The position numbers and the translations under genes are program-made. Of a stretch of 64,000 nt of DNA, positions 59,351 through 64,000 are shown in pieces (the stretch's first letter is position 1; each line of letters begins with the position of its first letter). This stretch comes from an uncultured Parabacteroides sp. (GTDB lineage Bacteria; Bacteroidota; Bacteroidia; Bacteroidales; Tannerellaceae), in assembly GCA_949296075.1 (NCBI GenBank), contig CASFNG010000005.1, positions 62,001 through 126,000 of the forward strand, written 5' to 3'. Under the pieces are notes generated by a model, which was given only the letters and a program-made list of their open reading frames with translations, made no database searches and was not told the origin of the DNA.

Positions 59351-60708
59351 TCTCCCCTCTTGATTTTCTTGATGACCTTACTTGTTGTAAGATTAACCAA
59401 CATATACATTACGGACCTTTCGGAAAGGCCGACTTCTTTTCCGGCTTGAATGGCCTCGGCGGTAGAAAACACGATAGGCACACTGCCAAGCAATTCTTTC
59501 TTTTGCGGTTCTATACTCTCCATCAACATGATTTTTTGTATGTTTGAATAACAGTCTTCAAAATAAGAACTTAGTCTGATGGCCGACTTAACGGAATCTA
59601 TATCCACGAAATCCTTGTGTACTTCGCCACAAGCCCATCGAAGTATCTGGAATACTAAAGCCAGCCGTGCCGCAATTATGGGTGTTTTCATTACCCGGCT
59701 ATCAACCATACCATCATCTTTGATTTGGTTTATCTTATGGATTAAGTCATTGCGCCAGTTGGTGAAATAGGCACCAGCCTCCGGGGAAAAGTTTAATACG
59801 TTCTGTAAAGCACTATCATTTTTCTCATCCGTTGTAAAACAAATCTCGCAAATACGGTTGATTACATCCTCCCACAAGGCAGAATATTTTTCAAACGATG
59901 AGGATGTGGAGTCTTCATCTATTTGCCAGTCTGATATTTCCTGCGATGATGGATAAACGAAAATAATCCTATCCAACAGGCCATTATCCTTGTACCCTTT
60001 ATCTACCAGTTCGTGCACACGGGTTGTCTGCATTGTGCCGACTATGTTTATAAAAGGCCGTTCAATGTGAATGGGTATCGGCATACTGCACCTTGACACG
60101 TCAAGAGGCTTGCCGCTGAAAGCCGTCAAAAGCTGTTCTATCAGTTGCCCCTTGCTGTATTGGTTCACGGCATTGAACATTCCCATTATTTCATCCACAT
60201 ACACGGTCACTCCTCTTGGATTGTCATTAAGCGCACGAATAAGGGCTTCTGGAGTGAAGTCAGAAATGATTGTCCGCTTCAAAATAGGCTTGGGCGGCAA
60301 TAACGGTTTTTCATCTTTCTTGCCCTTCTGACTTTCCAATATCAAATTGTAGTTTTCCATATCTACCTTGAATTGCTTAATGACCTTGGCATCGCGCTTT
60401 CGGATGGGGCGGAAAGCAAAGTCAAGCGGAGGTGTCTTACCCATGCCAGGCCGTCCAACCAGTATCATATAAAGGATAGGACTACTAACCCAGCCGCCAC
60501 GGATGCGGATGTTGACTGCATTGCCGATGGCCGTTGACGATGCCGCAATAAGGGATGCCATCGTGTATTCAATGGAATAGTTCTCTTGCCGTGCCAATGC
60601 CAGAACCATGTCCTGCAACTTGGCAGGAAACACGTCCAAAGGTATCTTGTTTTCAATAACACCCTCGAACTCCATTCTGATGCTGTTGCACAAATCAAGT
60701 GAATCCAT
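59332..60708 (-). CDS. DUF3987-like ATPase/helicase of the replication module
   Basis: A 458-residue protein of the DUF3987 type found in bacterial mobile elements. The Walker A motif lies in LVGRPGMGKTPPLDF (residues 85-92) and a Walker B-like VTVYVDEIMGMF follows near 180. The C-terminal helical part (about 300-458) includes VMKTPIIAARLALVFQILRWAC and a small HTH-like end (TAEAIQAGKEVGLSERSVMYMLVNL). It probably works as the helicase partner of the primase-like protein encoded next. Its start shares base 60708 with the stop of the HTH gene upstream, so the two are translated together. Confidence 0.75.
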   Translation of the reverse strand: MDSLDLCNSIRMEFEGVIENKIPLDVFPAKLQDMVLALARQENYSIEYTMASLIAASSTAIGNAVNIRIRGGWVSSPILYMILVGRPGMGKTPPLDFAFRPIRKRDAKVIKQFKVDMENYNLILESQKGKKDEKPLLPPKPILKRTIISDFTPEALIRALNDNPRGVTVYVDEIMGMFNAVNQYSKGQLIEQLLTAFSGKPLDVSRCSMPIPIHIERPFINIVGTMQTTRVHELVDKGYKDNGLLDRIIFVYPSSQEISDWQIDEDSTSSSFEKYSALWEDVINRICEICFTTDEKNDSALQNVLNFSPEAGAYFTNWRNDLIHKINQIKDDGMVDSRVMKTPIIAARLALVFQILRWACGEVHKDFVDIDSVKSAIRLSSYFEDCYSNIQKIMLMESIEPQKKELLGSVPIVFSTAEAIQAGKEVGLSERSVMYMLVNLTTSKVIKKIKRGEYEKLQ

Positions 60709-61067
60709 TAGAACGGTCTGTTTCGTTTGGCGTTGATAAACTGAGCGGCTTCTTCTGCCAGTTCCTTTTGCGATTTCCGCTTGCCGTCATGAAGCCATGT
60801 GTCAATCTCTGATTTAAGGAACATGATACGCTTACCTCTCTTATGAAACGGAATCTGGTGGCAACTCGTCCATCCGTAAACGGTCTGTTCCGCCGGATGA
60901 CTGGGCAAGTATTCGCACAGTTCCTTCAGGTTCATCCATTGGTCGGCAGGCCGTACTTGCGGGATGTTGTTCAGGCCGTCAATCTTGGAATCAAGCTTAT
61001 TGAGCTTGTCCATCATCCATGACATTGCCTTGGGCAAATCTTCAAATGTAATGTTCTTGTCTTCCAT
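60708..61067 (-). CDS. HTH (excisionase/MerR-like) DNA-binding protein
   Basis: About 119 residues from the ATG at 61067 (MEDKNITFEDLPKAMSWMMDKLNKLD). A short coiled N-terminus is followed by a helix-turn-helix of the excisionase family at about 46-95 (WMNLKELCEYLPSHPAEQTVYGWTSCHQIPFHKRGKRIMFLKSEIDTWL). Proteins of this type beside Bacteroides integrases act in excision or regulate the replication genes. Its stop overlaps the start of the DUF3987-like gene. The 294 bases between it and the integrase hold no gene I can see. Confidence 0.75.
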   Translation of the reverse strand: MEDKNITFEDLPKAMSWMMDKLNKLDSKIDGLNNIPQVRPADQWMNLKELCEYLPSHPAEQTVYGWTSCHQIPFHKRGKRIMFLKSEIDTWLHDGKRKSQKELAEEAAQFINAKRNRPF

Positions 61068-61361
61068 ATCGTTATCAGTTGATTTCTGCCGCAAAGTAAA
61101 GGCAAATCCTAATACTGATTTATGGGTGACAAACATCACATAAAGAAACATCAGCAGGCCATAAGAATCATAAACGATATGTGTTGATTGTCAGCATTCA
61201 TGATGGCAATTTCCATTATTAGATTTTTTCGATTATGCCTCCGTCCATAAGGGAATCATCACTATGTCATAAGGTGATGGGGCAAAAAGAGCATAGAAAC
61301 AGAAAGCCATCCACATGAAAGATGCAGATGGCTTATGATATAAATAGGTGTAAATATAAAG

Positions 61362-62618
61362 TCATTCTGTCGTTGGCAAATCCAGCTTAATTGTCTTGGT
61401 TGCCTCTTCCTTTTTAGCATCAACAACCTTTGCATACACTTGAGTTGTACGGACATTTGTATGACCAAGCATTTTGCTGACTGTGTAAATGTCTGTACCT
61501 CCAGCGAGTTGCAGGGTTGCATACGAGTGCCTAAAACAATGGTAGGTGATGTGCTTCGTTATTCCGGCTTCTGCAACCCATTTCTTTATCGGGCGGTTAA
61601 TCCATGACGGGTCGGGCAGTCCGACAAAAACTAATTGTTCGCCGTCTTTTCTTTCACCACATAATTGAAATGCCTGTTCGGATATGGGCATATACTCAAC
61701 TCCTTTGGTCTTTTGCTGGGTGAAGTTCAATCTGTAACCTCCGTTGAATATCTCTATTTCTGACCACTTCAACTTTTGAATGTCGCAATGGCGGAGTCCT
61801 GTCAGTGCGGAAAAAAGTGCGGCTCGTTTCAACAGAGGGTCGCATGGAGTTTGAGCCAAGCGGTTCAGTTCGTCAATAGTCAAGTACTCCCTACGACTTT
61901 CCTGGCCTTGAATGCCTTTGACTTTTGCCCCAATATCAACCGTCAGATAGCCGTCAATGAAAGCCTGCTTCAATGCGGCCTTGAATATGGAGAAATAAGT
62001 GGATGCCGTATTTTGCGAGATGACACCTTTCTTGCCACCTCCCTGTGGGGCGTTCAATAAAAACATACGGAATGATTCTATCAGCTTTAAATCTATCTGT
62101 GAGAAGGGAATGGTATCGCCTTTCGCAAAGATTTTCAACAGTTCATGCACACGCTTCCAGTTGATGATAATAGAATCGGAGCTATGAGCATGGCGCAACC
62201 GCTGCACGTGGTTGAAATATTCAATGAAGTTGCAACGGGAACGCTCCAGTTGCTCTGCCTGTTCCGCATCGGTTTCTGAATACAACGAAGCATTATCGTA
62301 TTCCTTTTGGCGCAGGCTCCTCACCTTGTCGGCATAGATGCACGATTCCTGGTCTAACTGTGATTTGCATTGGATAATGCCGTTCAAATCACGTTTGGGC
62401 TTATAAGTGGTCTTGCCGTCTTTGTCTGTTCGGGCGTTCCGCGACTTATCCCAAATGGGAGTGGTGATGGTGCGGTTCAGATATTCACGCACTCTTTGAG
62501 GAGTGGGTTTGTCTGCTTGGAAAACCGGATAGGCTTCAACATACAGATACCATTCCTCGCGGTATTCCGACTTGCGGAGTTTTACCGAAACTCGTGTATT
62601 GGCCAACGCTTTCTTCAT
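61362..62618 (-). CDS. Tyrosine integrase of the mobile element
   Basis: A 418-residue site-specific recombinase. The Bacteroidota-type arm-binding N-terminus is at about 1-110 (VSVKLRKSEYREEWYLYVEAYPVF), the SAM-like core-binding domain at about 125-225, and the catalytic domain at about 235-418. The catalytic arginine is in SALTGLRHCDIQKLKW, the HxxR box in YHCFRHSYATLQLAGG, the second histidine in MLGHTNVRTT and the nucleophilic tyrosine in QVYAKVVD. It should act at the 15-bp repeats to integrate and excise the element. It overlaps the excisionase-like gene upstream by four bases, and both lie next to the right repeat. Confidence 0.93.
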   Translation of the reverse strand: MKKALANTRVSVKLRKSEYREEWYLYVEAYPVFQADKPTPQRVREYLNRTITTPIWDKSRNARTDKDGKTTYKPKRDLNGIIQCKSQLDQESCIYADKVRSLRQKEYDNASLYSETDAEQAEQLERSRCNFIEYFNHVQRLRHAHSSDSIIINWKRVHELLKIFAKGDTIPFSQIDLKLIESFRMFLLNAPQGGGKKGVISQNTASTYFSIFKAALKQAFIDGYLTVDIGAKVKGIQGQESRREYLTIDELNRLAQTPCDPLLKRAALFSALTGLRHCDIQKLKWSEIEIFNGGYRLNFTQQKTKGVEYMPISEQAFQLCGERKDGEQLVFVGLPDPSWINRPIKKWVAEAGITKHITYHCFRHSYATLQLAGGTDIYTVSKMLGHTNVRTTQVYAKVVDAKKEEATKTIKLDLPTTE

Positions 62619-63175
62619 TGCTTCGCTCCTTTATATAGGTTATCAATTTCTTTCTTGGGGGCATAAACAAAATTCCCTATCTGTCGAGTGGGGATAGAGT
62701 ATTTACGGATATGGAGATACACCGTACTGTCGTCCAAATGATATTTCTTAGCTATTTCACCGATGGTGTAACAGTCCTTTGGCTCCAGACTGTAAAGTTT
62801 GGCAACAGGCTTTGGTTTTGTCAGAGCTTTCTTTCGTAGCGGATAGAGTTTCAGCAGTTCTTCTTTGCTGACACGGATTTGATTAGTTCCAAGATTTATG
62901 TGCGAGATAGTCCCTTTATGTATCAGACGATACAACGTATCTTTGCTGATACCAAACAGGGCATAGGCTTCCGACACCTTGATGTAATCTTGATGCTTCG
63001 GGATGCTTTTCACTATTTCATCCAATCGTTGGTTGCGCTTCTCCTCGTCCTTTCTTCGCTTGTACGCAATATTGGAACAGCGTTTGGAGCAATACCACGA
63101 TTCTATGGTCTTGGCGATGAACTCCTGACCGCACACCTGGCATTTGCGCTTTATCTCGAACTTTGCTGCTGGCAT
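62615..63175 (-). CDS. Zinc-finger and double-HTH protein, excisionase-like
   Basis: A 186-residue protein. The N-terminal zinc-finger-like part (Cys12, Cys15, Cys29, Cys33: CQVC and WYCSKRCS) is followed by two MerR/excisionase-type helix-turn-helix units at about 66-110 (YIKVSEAYALFGISKDTLYRLIHKGTI) and 135-180 (CYTIGEIAKKYHLDDSTVYLHIRKYSI). It is probably a recombination directionality factor or regulator of the integrase with which it overlaps. It is the first gene inside the right repeat. A duplicated HTH could bind arm sites cooperatively; this is inference. Confidence 0.75.
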   Translation of the reverse strand: MPAAKFEIKRKCQVCGQEFIAKTIESWYCSKRCSNIAYKRRKDEEKRNQRLDEIVKSIPKHQDYIKVSEAYALFGISKDTLYRLIHKGTISHINLGTNQIRVSKEELLKLYPLRKKALTKPKPVAKLYSLEPKDCYTIGEIAKKYHLDDSTVYLHIRKYSIPTRQIGNFVYAPKKEIDNLYKGAKQ

Positions 63176-63252
63176 AATGCTGATTTTTACTTGTTTGTAT
63201 TCAACTCATTTATACTTTGTCGCAGATTTCCTACTTTTTTATCGCGGCACAA

Positions 63253-63267
63253 ATATGGTACAAATAT
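63253..63267 (+). repeat. Right attachment-site candidate (direct repeat)
   Basis: ATATGGTACAAATAT, identical to 42370-42384. On the minus strand its end plus one host base reads TATATTTG, a -7-like box pointing into the integrase operon. Confidence 0.7.
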
Positions 63268-63310
63268 ACAATAAAAATCCGAAAAACAAGCAAGCCCATC
63301 AGAAAGTGTT

Positions 63311-63349
63311 AAAAACAAAATAGGGCGTAACTCATTGAGCTACACCCTA
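63311..63349 (-). terminator. Terminator of dnaK
   Basis: On the minus strand TAGGGTGTAGCTC and GAGTTACGCCCTA form a 13-pair stem with two G-U pairs and a three- to four-base loop, followed by TTTTG and T-rich sequence. It lies about 35 bases after the dnaK stop. Confidence 0.7.
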
Positions 63350-63384
63350 CTTTTCTATTGTTAGTTATCGTTGTTTACCGATAC

Positions 63385-64000
63385 TTATTTCACCTCCTCA
63401 AAATCAACATCCGTTACGTCTCCGTTGTTGCGGTTCCCGGCGTTGCCATTGTTGGCTTGCTGGCCTCCGAAGTTCGGGTTGGCTTGCTGCTGCCCGGCTT
63501 GAGCGTTAGCGTTGTTCTGGGCGTTGTAGATCTCTTGGCTGGCTGCCTGGAAAGCGGTGTTCACCTCTGCCATAGCGGCGTCGATACCTGCAATATCCTG
63601 TGCCTTATGAGCCTCTTTCAACTTGTTCAACGCGGCCTCGATCGCTGTTTTCTTGTCGGCGGGGATCTTATCGCCCAGATCCTTCAACTGCTTCTCGGTC
63701 TGGAAGATCACGCTATCCGCCTGATTCAGCTTATCGATACGCTCTTTCTCCTTCTTATCAGCCTCTGCGTTGGCGGCGGCCTCTGCCTTCATTCGCTTAA
63801 CCTCGTCCTCGCTCAATCCGCTGGAAGCCTCGATACGTATGCTCTGTACCTTACCGGTCCCTTTATCTTTCGCGGAAACGTTCAAGATACCGTTGGCGTC
63901 AATATCGAAAGTAACCTCGATCTGGGGCACTCCTCGCTGAGCGGCAGGTATCCCATCCAAGTGGAAACGCCCGATCGACTTGTTGTCCTTCGCCAACGAA
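63385..64000 (-). CDS. dnaK: Chaperone DnaK, C-terminal part (partial)
   Basis: The last ~205 residues of Hsp70. The frame is open to the right edge, entering at [17 protein letters not shown]. It contains the end of the substrate-binding beta domain ([29 protein letters not shown]), the helical lid (about 60-140 of the fragment), a Gln/Asn/Gly/Ala-rich linker and the terminal DVDFEEVK that recruits partners. It is an ATP-dependent folding chaperone in the cytoplasm. The gene is intact at its 3' end: the mobile element inserted beyond its terminator. Confidence 0.96.
   Translation of the reverse strand, partial: SLAKDNKSIGRFHLDGIPAAQRGVPQIEVTFDIDANGILNVSAKDKGTGKVQSIRIEASSGLSEDEVKRMKAEAAANAEADKKEKERIDKLNQADSVIFQTEKQLKDLGDKIPADKKTAIEAALNKLKEAHKAQDIAGIDAAMAEVNTAFQAASQEIYNAQNNANAQAGQQQANPNFGGQQANNGNAGNRNNGDVTDVDFEEVK

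Larger units (their letters stand above)
42370..63267 (-). mobile_element. Integrated mobilizable element carrying a shuffling type I R-M system
   Basis: About 20.9 kb bounded by the 15-bp direct repeat ATATGGTACAAATAT (42370-42384 and 63253-63267). At the right end an excisionase-like protein and a tyrosine integrase face inward from the repeat, followed by replication-like genes and a relaxase module. No coupling protein or secretion genes are seen, so transfer would need a helper. The DNA is visibly AT-richer than the flanks. Outside the repeats lie host terminators, of DUF3810 on the left and dnaK on the right, so insertion was in intergenic DNA and broke no gene. The strand given is that of the integrase. 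Confidence 0.85.

Noticed and set aside
1-64000. CRISPR arrays, rRNA and tRNA genes
   Set aside because: No regularly spaced direct repeats and no rRNA or tRNA signatures other than the tRNA-like part of tmRNA were seen by eye.

Overview
The window reads as chromosomal DNA of a gut Bacteroidota, most likely Parabacteroides (close to P. distasonis). The evidence is a SusC/SusD pair, NigD-like lipoproteins, an ECF sigma/FecR pair, Bacteroidota promoters (TTG, 19-21 nt, TAnnTTTG) and a tmRNA tag reading GENNYALAA. The genus is inference; the phylum is firm. I saw no tRNA, rRNA or CRISPR array.

Region by region. 1-2,400: end of an unknown gene, an ECF sigma/FecR pair and the tmRNA gene. 2,400-15,200: an M23 peptidase lipoprotein, a membrane protein, a tripartite RND efflux operon ending in lpxA, a small lipoprotein, malate dehydrogenase, and an rlmI-like methyltransferase/exonuclease/DUF5063 operon. 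15,200-23,900: a degraded outer-membrane barrel gene, then SusC, SusD, an integral membrane protein and a lipoprotein combining a c-type heme motif with a TolB-type propeller. This block is bracketed by two copies of an ~88-bp repeat. 23,900-31,700: ftsK, a LolA-like protein, trxB, an AraC regulator, a glycerophosphodiesterase and a GHL10-type glycosidase. 31,900-36,250: an ECF sigma factor, an anti-sigma-like protein predicted to span both membranes, and three NigD-like lipoproteins. 36,250-42,250: Yip1-family protein, smpB, metH and a DUF3810 protein.

42,370-63,267 is an integrated mobilizable element of about 20.9 kb, bounded by a 15-bp direct repeat and visibly more AT-rich than the host DNA. 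From the right it carries an excisionase-like zinc-finger/HTH protein, a tyrosine integrase, an HTH protein, a DUF3987 ATPase, an iteron-like cluster, a zinc-finger/Toprim primase-like protein, a winged-helix protein and a three-gene mobilization module. No coupling protein or type IV secretion genes are visible, so it should need a helper. Its cargo is a solitary PD-(D/E)XK nuclease and a type I restriction-modification locus (HTH, hsdR, hsdM, rhuM, a small gene, hsdS).

The most striking structure is the hsdS region (51,519-55,109). It has two N-terminal halves, two C-terminal halves and a private tyrosine recombinase, with four exact copies of an 18-bp site in alternating orientation at the joins. 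Inversions between them should build four different HsdS proteins. In the assembled state the hsdS next to hsdM is only a half gene, while a complete hsdS lies on the opposite strand. After the element, the window ends inside dnaK.
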